From contig NZ_LMSK01000002.1 of the NCBI RefSeq assembly GCF_001428385.1, positions 340,704-404,703 of the forward strand: DNA of 64,000 nucleotides, given 5' to 3'. A model generated the notes under the pieces. It had not been told where the DNA came from and made no database searches. It worked only from the letters and a program-made list of their open reading frames with translations. The translations under genes and the position numbers were made by a program. Source of the stretch: Rhodanobacter sp. Soil772. GTDB taxonomy: Bacteria; Pseudomonadota; Gammaproteobacteria; Xanthomonadales; Rhodanobacteraceae. This document shows, piece after piece, positions 18,247 through 25,813 of this stretch (position 1 is its first letter; every line of letters begins with the position of its first letter).

Positions 18247-19818
18247 ATGATCCTGATCGACACCGATGTCGTCACGCTGTCGCGCCTGCAGTTCGCGCTG
18301 ACGGCGCTATACCACTTCCTGTTCGTGCCGTTGACGCTGGGGCTGGTGTGGATGCTCGCCATCATGGAAAGCGTCTACGTGATGACCGGGCGCGAGGTGT
18401 GGAAGCGCATGGTGCAGTTCTGGGGCGTGCTGTTCGGCATCAACTTCGCGATGGGCGTGGCCACCGGCGTGACGATGGAGTTCCAGTTCGGGATGAACTG
18501 GGCGTACTACTCGCACTACGTCGGCGACATCTTCGGCGCGCCACTGGCGATCGAGGGGCTGATGGCGTTCTTCCTCGAAGCCACCTTGATCGGCGTGTTC
18601 TTCATGGGCTGGGAGCGCATCTCGCGGGTCAAGCACCTGCTGGTGACCTGGTTCCTGGCGCTGGGCACCAGCCTGTCGGCGCTGTGGATCCTGATCGCGA
18701 ATGCGTGGATGCAGCATCCGGTCGACTCCGAGTTCAATCCGGCGACGATGCGCATGGAAGTGACCTCGTTCTCCGAGGTGTTCTTCAACCCGGTGGCGCA
18801 GGAGAAATTCGTGCACACGGTGAGCGCCGGCTATGTGCTGGGTGCGATGTTCGTGCTGTCGATCAGCGCGTGGTACCTGCTGCGCGGGCGCAACGTGGAT
18901 TTCGCCAAACGCTCGATGACGGTGGCGGCAAGCTTCGGGCTGGCGGCGGCGTTGTCGGTGGTGGTGCTCGGCGACGCCTCCGGCTATACCGTGTCGCTCA
19001 ATCAGAAGATGAAGATGGCGGCGATCGAGGCGATGTGGCACACCGAGCCGGCGCCGGCCGCGTTCACCCTGTTCGGCCTGCCTGACGTGCAGCAGCGCAC
19101 GACGCATTACGCGGTGAAGATTCCGTGGGTGATGGGCCTGATCGGCACTCACTCGATCGATCAGACGATGCCCGGCATCGCGGAACTGGTGGATGCCGCC
19201 AAGGGCCGCATCGGCAATGGCATCCAGGCGTATGACGCGATGCTGATGCTGCGCCAGGACAAGGACAACGCGCAGGCCAAGGCCACGCTGGCCGCACACG
19301 ACAAGGATCTGGGCTATGCGCTGCTGCTGAAGAAATACGTCGACGATCCGCGCCAGGCCACCCCGGCGGACATCCAGAGAGCCGCCGACAGCACGATCCC
19401 GAACGTGCCGGTGCTGTTCTGGGCGTTCCGCATCATGGTCGGCTGCGGCTTCTATTTCATCGCCCTGTTCGCGTTCTCGTTCTGGAAGGCCAGCACGCGC
19501 ACGCTGGACAGCCAGCGCTGGTATCTGCGCCTGGCGCTGTGGAGTCTGCCGCTGCCGTGGGTCGCGATCGAACTGGGTTGGATCGTCGCCGAGTACGGCC
19601 GCCAGCCGTGGGCGATCGAGGGCGTGCTGCCGACTGCGCTGGGCGTGTCGTCGGTGAGCGCCGGCCAGGTGCTGACGTCGCTCGGCGGCTTCGTGTTTTT
19701 CTATACCGCGCTGGCGATCGTCGACGTGTTCCTGATGCTGAAGTTCGTGCGCAAGGGGCCGGACGGGCTGGGCATCTGGCCGCCGGCGATCGCCGCCACT
19801 CCATCCGGCCAGCACTGA
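18247..19818 (+). CDS. cydA: Cytochrome bd ubiquinol oxidase subunit I
   Basis: The heme-bearing subunit (b558, b595, d) of the high-affinity quinol oxidase, in the inner membrane. Of 523 residues, close to E. coli CydA (522). [20 protein letters not shown] holds the first heme ligand (His23 here). [15 protein letters not shown] carries the second axial His region, [14 protein letters not shown] the quinol-binding loop, and [11 protein letters not shown] the Met ligand of heme b558. The long Q-loop form is indicated by length. It is tightly linked to cydP (2 bp) and cydB (10 bp). Confidence 0.97.
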   Translation: MILIDTDVVTLSRLQFALTALYHFLFVPLTLGLVWMLAIMESVYVMTGREVWKRMVQFWGVLFGINFAMGVATGVTMEFQFGMNWAYYSHYVGDIFGAPLAIEGLMAFFLEATLIGVFFMGWERISRVKHLLVTWFLALGTSLSALWILIANAWMQHPVDSEFNPATMRMEVTSFSEVFFNPVAQEKFVHTVSAGYVLGAMFVLSISAWYLLRGRNVDFAKRSMTVAASFGLAAALSVVVLGDASGYTVSLNQKMKMAAIEAMWHTEPAPAAFTLFGLPDVQQRTTHYAVKIPWVMGLIGTHSIDQTMPGIAELVDAAKGRIGNGIQAYDAMLMLRQDKDNAQAKATLAAHDKDLGYALLLKKYVDDPRQATPADIQRAADSTIPNVPVLFWAFRIMVGCGFYFIALFAFSFWKASTRTLDSQRWYLRLALWSLPLPWVAIELGWIVAEYGRQPWAIEGVLPTALGVSSVSAGQVLTSLGGFVFFYTALAIVDVFLMLKFVRKGPDGLGIWPPAIAATPSGQH

Positions 19819-19828
19819 GGACAGCGCC

Positions 19829-20959
19829 ATGTTCGACTACGCCACGCTGCGGGTGATCTGGTGGGCCTTGCTCGGCACGCTGCTGATCGGCTTCGCGATC
19901 ATGGACGGCTTCGACTTTGGCGTCGCCGGCCTGTTGAAAGTGCTGGGCCGCGACAACGAGGAACGCAAGGTGCTGCTGGAAGGCATCGAACCGACCTGGG
20001 AGGGCAACCAGGTGTGGTTCATCCTGGCCGGCGGCGCCACGTTCGCGGCGTGGCCGATGCTTTACGCGGTGTCGTTTTCCGGCATGTACTTCGCCATCGC
20101 GCTGGTGCTGCTGGCGCTGATCCTGCGCCCGGTCGGTTTCAACTTCCGCGGCAAGATCCACGACCCGCGCTGGGCCTCGCTGTGGGACTGGGTGCTCACC
20201 GGCTCCGGGCTGACGGTAATGCTGGTGGCAGGCATCGCGTTCGGCAACCTGTTCCTCGGCCTGCCGTTCCGCTTCGACGACGACTTGCGCATGAACTGGC
20301 ACGGCGGCTTCCTCGACCTGCTGCATCCCTTCGCCCTGCTGTGCGGGCTGGTCTCGCTCGGCATGCTGCTGGCGCACGGTGCCTGCTTCGCCGCGCTGAA
20401 GGCCGACCATGCCATCGCGGTGCGCGCGGTGGCGATCGCGCGCTGGACGACCCTGACATTTGCCGCGCTGTACGTGCTGGCCGGCGTGTGGCTGGCCTAC
20501 GGCATTCCCGGCTACGCGATCGCCGGCCCGGTGCTGACCGAGGGCGTTTCCAATCCGCTGTACAAGCAGGTCGCGATCGGCGGCAGCTGGTTCGCCGGCT
20601 ACCTGCAATACCCGTGGTTCTGGGCCGCGCCGCTGCTGGCGCTGGCCGCGGCGGTCGGCGTGCAGGTGTTGATCGGCCGGCGCAGCACGGCCGGCTTCAT
20701 CGCCAGCAGCGTGATGGTCGGCAGCACGATCGCCTCGGCCGGCTTCGCGCTGTTCCCGTTCCTGCTGCCGTCCAGTCTCGACCCGCGTTCCAGCCTCACC
20801 GTGTGGGACGCCTCGTCGAGTCGCGGCACGCTGCAGCTGATGCTGTTGGTAACCCTCGTGCTGCTGCCGATCGTCATCCTCTACACCGGTTGGGTATACC
20901 GGGTGATGCGCGGACGGGTCACGCTGGAGCAGGTGCGCAAGGCGCACGGCGGTTATTGA
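19829..20959 (+). CDS. cydB: Cytochrome bd ubiquinol oxidase subunit II
   Basis: The structural partner of CydA: 376 residues with eight or more transmembrane helices. The N-terminus [20 protein letters not shown] runs into [12 protein letters not shown], whose acidic residues are conserved. [17 protein letters not shown] and [14 protein letters not shown] are further family signatures, and the end [14 protein letters not shown] is typical. Together with CydA, CydX and CydP it forms the oxygen-scavenging terminal oxidase, expected to support growth at low oxygen. Confidence 0.97.
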   Translation: MFDYATLRVIWWALLGTLLIGFAIMDGFDFGVAGLLKVLGRDNEERKVLLEGIEPTWEGNQVWFILAGGATFAAWPMLYAVSFSGMYFAIALVLLALILRPVGFNFRGKIHDPRWASLWDWVLTGSGLTVMLVAGIAFGNLFLGLPFRFDDDLRMNWHGGFLDLLHPFALLCGLVSLGMLLAHGACFAALKADHAIAVRAVAIARWTTLTFAALYVLAGVWLAYGIPGYAIAGPVLTEGVSNPLYKQVAIGGSWFAGYLQYPWFWAAPLLALAAAVGVQVLIGRRSTAGFIASSVMVGSTIASAGFALFPFLLPSSLDPRSSLTVWDASSSRGTLQLMLLVTLVLLPIVILYTGWVYRVMRGRVTLEQVRKAHGGY

Positions 20960-20974
20960 AGGGAGTACGGACCG

Positions 20975-21115
20975 ATGTGGTATTTCTCATGGATCCTCGG
21001 GCTGGGCCTGGCCTGCGCCTTCGCGATCCTCAATGCAATGTGGTACGAAGTGCACGCCACCGACGAGGCGAACCGCCTGCGTGAAGACTCACTGCTGCCG
21101 GATGAGCTGAGCTAG
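20975..21115 (+). CDS. cydX: CydX small subunit of cytochrome bd oxidase
   Basis: A 46-residue single-helix protein starting MWYFSWILGLGLACAFAILN, the hallmark CydX N-terminus, and continuing with MWYEVH. CydX stabilises the heme environment of CydAB. It starts 15 bp after the cydB stop with a GGGAG ribosome site. Its last four bases overlap the convergent pepP stop codon, so the two opposed genes end in each other. It is short enough to be missed by automatic annotation. Confidence 0.93.
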   Translation: MWYFSWILGLGLACAFAILNAMWYEVHATDEANRLREDSLLPDELS

Positions 21116-22452
21116 CGAGCCGCCAGCAACGCCTCGATCGCCTCGGCCTCTTTCGGCACGGCCGCAGTCAGCACCTCGTTGCCGTCGCGGGTCACCGCCA
21201 CGTCGTCCTCGATACGGATGCCGATGCCGCGCCAGCGCTCGGCCACCGAGCGGTCGTCCGGCGGCACGTATAGGCCCGGCTCCACCGTCAGCACCATGTC
21301 CGGTTCGAGCAGGCGCGATTCGCCGTCGACCCGGTAGTCGCCCACGTCGTGCACGTCCAGACCCAGCCAATGGCCGGTCTTGGCCGGAAAGTAGCGCTGA
21401 TAGCTGCCGTCGGCGACCGCCGTGTCGGCATCGCCCTTGAGCAGGCCAAGTTCGCACAGGCCTTCGGCCAGCACGCGTACCGCCGCCGTGTGCGCGGCGC
21501 CGAACGGCCGGCCCGGGCGCACCTCGTCGATCGCCGCCAGCTGCGCGGCCAGCACCACCTCATACAGCGCGCGCTGCTCGCGGCTGTAGCGGCCGTTGAC
21601 CGGGAACGTGCGGCTGATGTCGGACGCGTAGCAGTCCAGTTCGGCACCGGCGTCGATCAGCAGCAGCTCGCCGTCGCGCAACGTCGCGCGGTTGCTCTGG
21701 TAGTGCATCACGCAGGCATTCGCGCCGCCGGCGACGATCGGCGCGAACGCCGGCACCGCGCCGCGGCTGCGCACCACGCGCAGCAGTTCGGCTTCCACCT
21801 CGTACTCGTGGCGTCCCGGCACGGCGACCTGCATCGCGGCCAGGTGCGCGTCCACCGCGATCGCCGCGGACGCACGCATCAGCTTCAGCTCGGCGCGCGA
21901 CTTGTACAGGCGCAGATCGTGCAACAGATGGCCAAGCGCCACGAATTCCTTCGGCACCACGCCGCCGCCGCGCAACTGGCGCAGGCGGCGCATCCAGCCG
22001 AGCAGTTGCGCATCGAACTCCGGCTCGCGGCCGAAGTGGCAGTAGACCCGGCCGCGGCCCTCGATCATGCCGGGCAGGATGTCGTCGATGTCCTCGATCG
22101 GAAACGCGTCGTCCATGCCGTAGTCGGCCACCGCCCGTTCGGTGCCGATCGACTGGCCGTGCCAGCGCTCGCGCTCGGGGTCGTGCTCGCGGCAGAACAG
22201 CACCGCCTCGCCGTGCTTGCGCCCCGGCAACAGCGCCAGCACCGCGTCGGATTCGGGAAAGCCGGCCAGGTAATGGAAGTCCGAATCCTGCCGGTACGGC
22301 CACGCCGCATCGGCATTGCGCATGCGCTCGGGCGCCGCGGCGACCAGCAGCACCGCGTCTTCGCCGGCCATCTGCATCAGCTGACGCCGGCGCCGCGCGA
22401 ATTCGTCCGGGCCGATCGCCAGCGCGGCCAGTTTCGGGGCGCTCGGGATCAA
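21112..22452 (-). CDS. pepP: Xaa-Pro aminopeptidase PepP
   Basis: An M24B metallopeptidase that removes N-terminal residues preceding proline. The metal ligands are intact: two Asp in LLIDAGAELDCYASDISRTF, His in HWLGLDVHDVG, Glu in LTVEPGLYVP and Glu in IRIEDDVAVT. I place the start at TTG 22452, inside the ygfB stop (TTGA overlap). It gives 446 residues with the usual N-terminus IGPDEFARRRRQLMQM. No in-frame ATG lies in a better place, and farther upstream the frame is ygfB sequence. The ygfB-pepP order is conserved in gammaproteobacteria. Confidence 0.93.
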   Translation of the reverse strand: MIPSAPKLAALAIGPDEFARRRRQLMQMAGEDAVLLVAAAPERMRNADAAWPYRQDSDFHYLAGFPESDAVLALLPGRKHGEAVLFCREHDPERERWHGQSIGTERAVADYGMDDAFPIEDIDDILPGMIEGRGRVYCHFGREPEFDAQLLGWMRRLRQLRGGGVVPKEFVALGHLLHDLRLYKSRAELKLMRASAAIAVDAHLAAMQVAVPGRHEYEVEAELLRVVRSRGAVPAFAPIVAGGANACVMHYQSNRATLRDGELLLIDAGAELDCYASDISRTFPVNGRYSREQRALYEVVLAAQLAAIDEVRPGRPFGAAHTAAVRVLAEGLCELGLLKGDADTAVADGSYQRYFPAKTGHWLGLDVHDVGDYRVDGESRLLEPDMVLTVEPGLYVPPDDRSVAERWRGIGIRIEDDVAVTRDGNEVLTAAVPKEAEAIEALLAAR

Positions 22453-23012
22453 TGCACGGTGCCGCTGGCGGACGGGTCGGACGTGGCGCATTCGGTGTGC
22501 AGCAGCATTGCCGCGACGCGCACGAACTCCTGCACCTCGATCAGCGCGTCCTCGTCTTCGTCCTCGCTGCCGAAATCGAACGAGGACGCAGCGATCGTGC
22601 CGATATCGCGCAGCACTTCCTGCGCCTCGTCCGACAGCTGCGCATGCGCCGCGGTGCCGGCCAGGCCGAAGCCGCCCAGGAAGCCGCGGCACCAGTCGAC
22701 CATCGCCTCGGCGCGTTCTTCCAGCGGACGGTCGTCCTCCGGCAGCAGCGGCTCGAAACCCAGCTCGGGATCGGCCAGCTCGCTTTCGCTTTGCCGGGCC
22801 AGCCGGTCCAGCAAGGCCAGGTCGTCCGCGGAGGGATGGCCTGCTTCGCCGTCGAGCTGCAGCGCGGCCAGCACGGACGTGCCGCGCAGCGAGCCGCCGC
22901 CGGCCAGGTAGCCGCACAGCGAGCCATGCAATTCGCTGGCCTCGGTGCCCAGGCGCAGGCGCATGATCAGCGCGTCGATATCGTCGTGGCCCACAAGTCC
23001 GGGTGCCGTCAT
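22449..23012 (-). CDS. ygfB: UPF0149 family protein YgfB
   Basis: A 187-residue acidic UPF0149 protein, starting with the ATG of MTAPGLVGHDDIDALI. Family text includes ELHGSLCGYLAGGG, a central EERAEAMVDWCRGFLGGFGL, and the acidic DFGSEDEDEDALIEVQEFVRV near the end. In Pseudomonas, YgfB has been tied to regulation of beta-lactamase expression and peptidoglycan recycling; whether that holds here is unknown. It is coupled to pepP and divergent from the coiled-coil/zapA genes. Confidence 0.9.
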   Translation of the reverse strand: MTAPGLVGHDDIDALIMRLRLGTEASELHGSLCGYLAGGGSLRGTSVLAALQLDGEAGHPSADDLALLDRLARQSESELADPELGFEPLLPEDDRPLEERAEAMVDWCRGFLGGFGLAGTAAHAQLSDEAQEVLRDIGTIAASSFDFGSEDEDEDALIEVQEFVRVAAMLLHTECATSDPSASGTVH

Positions 23013-23109
23013 GGTGAAGCTCCTGCCGGGAATGGCCGCCAGTTTAATGCAGCCGCCGGCTCCACCATCGCCCCGGCCGCCGACGAGCCGATTTCCGCCG
23101 GCGTCCTGC

Positions 23110-23115
23110 TATAGT
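23110..23115 (+). promoter_or_regulatory. Probable -10 element for the coiled-coil/zapA operon
   Basis: TATAGT ends eight bases before the ATG at 23123. The expected transcription start would be at or next to the start codon, and no Shine-Dalgarno is seen in the intervening TTTCGGGC, so the transcript may be leaderless. Confidence 0.5.
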
Positions 23116-23122
23116 TTCGGGC

Positions 23123-23362
23123 ATGAGTACGCCTGAGCCCATCCCGTCCGATCCGGTTCATCAAGAGTTGGCCGCCCTGGCCCAGCAGCTTGATCGGCTG
23201 CTCGATACGGTGCGCCGGCTCACCGAGGAAAACCGCAGCCTGCGCCAGAGCCAGGAGCAACTGTCCGGCGAGCGCGCGGGTTTGCTGGCGCGCAACGAGC
23301 AGGCCCGCAGCCGCGTCGAGGCGATGATCCAGCGGCTCAAATCGCTTGAAAGCAACGGCTGA
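23123..23362 (+). CDS. ZapB-like coiled-coil protein (TIGR02449 type)
   Basis: A 79-residue cytoplasmic protein, almost entirely coiled coil (about 13-75: heptads through LAALAQQLDRLLDTVRRLTE, ENRSLRQ, EAMIQRLKSLE). Proteins of this length upstream of zapA in Xanthomonadales and Pseudomonas belong to the TIGR02449 family. They resemble the division protein ZapB, so a role with ZapA at the Z ring is a reasonable inference. It is eight bases from zapA. Confidence 0.82.
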   Translation: MSTPEPIPSDPVHQELAALAQQLDRLLDTVRRLTEENRSLRQSQEQLSGERAGLLARNEQARSRVEAMIQRLKSLESNG

Positions 23363-23370
23363 TAGAAACC

Positions 23371-23679
23371 ATGTCCAGCAGTGAACCGGTCGCGCTGCGA
23401 CTGATCGACCGAGAATTCCTGATCGCCTGCGAGCCGGAGGAGCGCGACGGCCTGCTCGAAGCCGCCGGTTTTCTCGATCGCAAGATGCGCGAACTGCGCG
23501 CAAATGCGAAGGCGCCCAGTTTCGAGCGGCTGGCGGTACTCACCGCGATCAGCGTGACGCACGAGTTTCTCAGCCTGCGCAAGCAGCATGACAACCAGGA
23601 ACAGCGCCTCAGCGATGGCCTCGCCGCCCTGCGCAGCAAGCTTGATGCCGCACTTGAGGGCGAGCCGCTCAAGCGCTGA
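23371..23679 (+). CDS. zapA: Cell division protein ZapA
   Basis: A 102-residue FtsZ-associated protein that cross-links FtsZ protofilaments. The N-terminal globular part has VALRLIDREFLIACEPEERD, then a helix with LEAAGFLDRKMRELR and the LAVLTAISVTHEFL segment, ending in a coiled coil. The zapA - 6S RNA - ygfA order immediately downstream is a widely conserved arrangement and supports the call. Confidence 0.92.
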   Translation: MSSSEPVALRLIDREFLIACEPEERDGLLEAAGFLDRKMRELRANAKAPSFERLAVLTAISVTHEFLSLRKQHDNQEQRLSDGLAALRSKLDAALEGEPLKR

Positions 23680-23754
23680 TCGACCCCAACCGGATGAACG
23701 CCGGTCATCCGTCGGCAGTGGCACATTCCAGGGCAAGCGCCTAAAATCACCCAC

Positions 23755-23944
23755 GGCGTTTTCTGCGATGTGCGCCAGCACACTCTTACATTTGCCTTGT
23801 TCCTAAATACGGCCCCGGGTCGGCTTAACATCGGCTGTTGTGCATGTCCGCCACGTGCGGAAAGCCTTGAGGCCATGTAGCTCTCCCACCTGATCCATCG
23901 TGGATCAAGGTCGTTCGGTGGGCAGCGGCATCGCGGTTGACGCC
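23755..23944 (+). ncRNA. ssrS: 6S RNA
   Basis: The regulatory RNA that mimics an open promoter and binds the sigma-70 RNA polymerase. Evidence is the location between zapA and ygfA and a closing stem pairing GGCG...GCGATG (23755-23770) with CATCGC...CGCC (23929-23944). On the 3' side, TGATCCATCGTGGATCAAGG (23891-23910) forms the internal hairpin, and GTGGGCAGCGGCAT resembles the E. coli 3' strand. Length is about 190 nt. TAAAAT at 23742-23747 is a good -10. Ends are estimates from the stem. Confidence 0.85.
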
Positions 23945-23957
23945 ACTCATTCCCCCG

Positions 23958-23983
23958 CCCCGTTCGTCCCGTGACGAACGGGG
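23958..23983 (+). terminator. Strong hairpin after 6S RNA
   Basis: CCCCGTTCGTC (23958-23968), CCGT loop, GACGAACGGGG (23973-23983): a perfect 11 bp stem 13 bases after the 6S 3' end. It has no T-run, so it may be a processing or attenuation signal within an ssrS-ygfA transcript. It would bury a GTG at 23971, one candidate start of ygfA. Confidence 0.6.
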
Positions 23984-24009
23984 CGAACTACGACGGAGCT
24001 GCGCGAAAC

Positions 24010-24630
24010 GTGGACGCCCCCGCCCAACGACGCGAGCTTCGCCAACGTCTCGCCGAGCAACGCCGTGCGCTGTCGCCGGCCGGGCGCATCGCCGCCGCGC
24101 AAGGCCTGCGTCGCAGCCTCGAACAGTTGCCCGAATACTTCACCGACGCGCGCGTGGCCGGCTACTGGGCCAGCCACGGCGAGTTGCCGCTGAACCTGGT
24201 GATCCCACCGCTGGCCGGTCGCGGCCAGCAGTTCCTGCTGCCGGTGATCGGCCGGAACAAGCATCTGCGCTTCGCGCCCTGGCAGTCCGGCGACGCGGTG
24301 CAGCCGAATCGCTACGGCATCCCCGAGCCGGTCGCGCCGGGCGAACTGCTGGAGCCGTTCCAGCTCGACCTGGTGCTCGTGCCGCTGCTCGGCTTCGACC
24401 GCCGCGGCCATCGGCTCGGTCATGGCGGCGGCTACTACGACCGCAGCTTCGCCTTTCTCAACGAGCAGGTGCGTCCCACCGAACCGCTGCTGGTCGGCAT
24501 CGCCTACGATTTCCAGGAACTGGAAATCGTAAATAAGGAACCATGGGATGTCGCTCTGGATTTCATCGCCACCGATCGCGAACTGATCGACTGCACCACG
24601 TCTGACCCGGAACCGGAGACCGCTGCGTGA
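24010..24630 (+). CDS. ygfA: 5-formyltetrahydrofolate cyclo-ligase
   Basis: Converts 5-formyl-THF to 5,10-methenyl-THF using ATP. Family text is RRELRQRLAEQRRALS at the N-terminus, GYWASHGELPLNLVI, RYGIPEP, and DLVLVPLLGFDRRGHRLGHGGGYYDR, the nucleotide-binding signature. I take GTG 24010 (VDAPAQRREL), giving 206 residues; the earlier GTG at 23971 lies in the loop of a stable hairpin and adds unconserved residues. It follows 6S RNA, as in E. coli. Its stop overlaps the GTG of the EVE gene. Confidence 0.9.
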   Translation: MDAPAQRRELRQRLAEQRRALSPAGRIAAAQGLRRSLEQLPEYFTDARVAGYWASHGELPLNLVIPPLAGRGQQFLLPVIGRNKHLRFAPWQSGDAVQPNRYGIPEPVAPGELLEPFQLDLVLVPLLGFDRRGHRLGHGGGYYDRSFAFLNEQVRPTEPLLVGIAYDFQELEIVNKEPWDVALDFIATDRELIDCTTSDPEPETAA

Positions 24631-25079
24631 ACCACTGGCTGATGAAGTCCGAACCGGACGCGTTCTCGATCGACGACCTCAAACGCAGAAAGCAGGAAGC
24701 CTGGGACGGCGTGCGCAACTACCAGGCGCGCAATTTCATGCGCGACGGCATGCGCCCCGGCGACAAGGTATTTTTCTACCATTCCAACTGCGCCGTGCCG
24801 GGCATCGTCGGCATCGCCGAAGTGGTCACGGATGCGTATCCCGACCACAGCCAGTTCGACCCGAAGAGCAAGTACTTCGACCCGGGCAGCTCGCGCGACA
24901 ACCCGCGCTGGATGCTGGTCGACGTGAAGTTCGTCAAGAAACTCAAGCGCACAATCAGCCTGGACGAACTCAAGGGCCACGACGCGCTGATCGAGATGCC
25001 GCTGCTGCGCAAGGGCAACCGGCTGTCGGTGATGCCGGTCGACGCAACTCACTGGAAATACATTCTCGCGCTGGAATGA
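24627..25079 (+). CDS. EVE domain protein
   Basis: A 150-residue single EVE domain, a PUA-like fold thought to bind modified bases in RNA or DNA. The start is GTG overlapping the ygfA stop (GTGA). Recognisable text includes [65 protein letters not shown] and the end [12 protein letters not shown]. Conserved next to ygfA in many gammaproteobacteria; the exact ligand is not established. Confidence 0.9.
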   Translation: MNHWLMKSEPDAFSIDDLKRRKQEAWDGVRNYQARNFMRDGMRPGDKVFFYHSNCAVPGIVGIAEVVTDAYPDHSQFDPKSKYFDPGSSRDNPRWMLVDVKFVKKLKRTISLDELKGHDALIEMPLLRKGNRLSVMPVDATHWKYILALE

Positions 25080-25113
25080 GCGCGGCCCGACCACCCTCCA
25101 CCGGAATCCACCG

Positions 25114-25755
25114 ATGAGCAACGCAAACGAAAAACGCCAGGCTGGCGAGGCCGCGATCCGCTACGTCGAGGACGGCGCCATCGTCGGCGTCGGCACCGGC
25201 TCCACCGTGGCGTTCTTCATCGACGCGCTGGCCGACCTCAAGGATCGCATCCAGGGCGCGGTGTCCAGTTCGGAACAGTCCACCGCACAGCTGAAGCGGC
25301 TCGGCATTCCGGTGCTCGACCTCAACGCCGCCGGTCCGCTGACGATCTACATCGACGGCGCCGACGAGTGCGACCCGTACAAGCGCCTGATCAAGGGCGG
25401 CGGCGCCGCGCTGACCCGCGAGAAGATCGTAGCGGCGGCCAGCGAGAAGTTCGTCTGCATCATCGACTCCAGCAAGCGGGTCGAGCTGCTCGGCAAGTTC
25501 CCGGTGCCGATCGAGGTGATCCCGATGGCGCGCAGCCTGATCGGCCGCGAGATCGTCAAGCGCGGCGGCCAGCCGGTGTGGCGCGACGGTGTGGTCACCG
25601 ACAACGGCAACTGGATCATCGACGTGCACGGCTGGCAGATCGTCGACCCGGCCGCGCTGGAGAGCGAACTGAACCAGCTGCCCGGCATCGTCACCGTCGG
25701 CCTGTTCGCGCGGCGTCCGGCCGACGTGGTGCTGATCGGCGACAAGGAGATGTAG
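25114..25755 (+). CDS. rpiA: Ribose-5-phosphate isomerase A
   Basis: Interconverts ribose 5-phosphate and ribulose 5-phosphate in the pentose phosphate pathway. At 213 residues it has [16 protein letters not shown] (phosphate-binding), [21 protein letters not shown] with the catalytic Asp/Lys region, [17 protein letters not shown] and [10 protein letters not shown]. Length and motifs match RpiA exactly. It converges on the ClC gene; a strong hairpin separates them. Confidence 0.96.
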   Translation: MSNANEKRQAGEAAIRYVEDGAIVGVGTGSTVAFFIDALADLKDRIQGAVSSSEQSTAQLKRLGIPVLDLNAAGPLTIYIDGADECDPYKRLIKGGGAALTREKIVAAASEKFVCIIDSSKRVELLGKFPVPIEVIPMARSLIGREIVKRGGQPVWRDGVVTDNGNWIIDVHGWQIVDPAALESELNQLPGIVTVGLFARRPADVVLIGDKEM

Positions 25756-25764
25756 AACCCGGGC

Positions 25765-25797
25765 GCCGCGATGGCCGGCGCGTACGCCGGTCGCGGC
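25765..25797. terminator. Hairpin between convergent rpiA and ClC gene
   Basis: GCCGCGA (25765-25771) pairs with TCGCGGC (25791-25797). Inside, CCGGCG pairs with CGCCGG around a CGTA loop, with a TGG bulge on one side. It fits a shared transcription end for both genes, although a T-run is lacking. Confidence 0.6.
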
Positions 25798-25813
25798 CTC
25801 TCGCTCGCGCGGT

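Noticed and set aside
23971-24009. Earlier GTG start for ygfA
   Set aside because: It lies in the loop of a perfect 11 bp hairpin and adds residues not typical of the family; kept only as an alternative.
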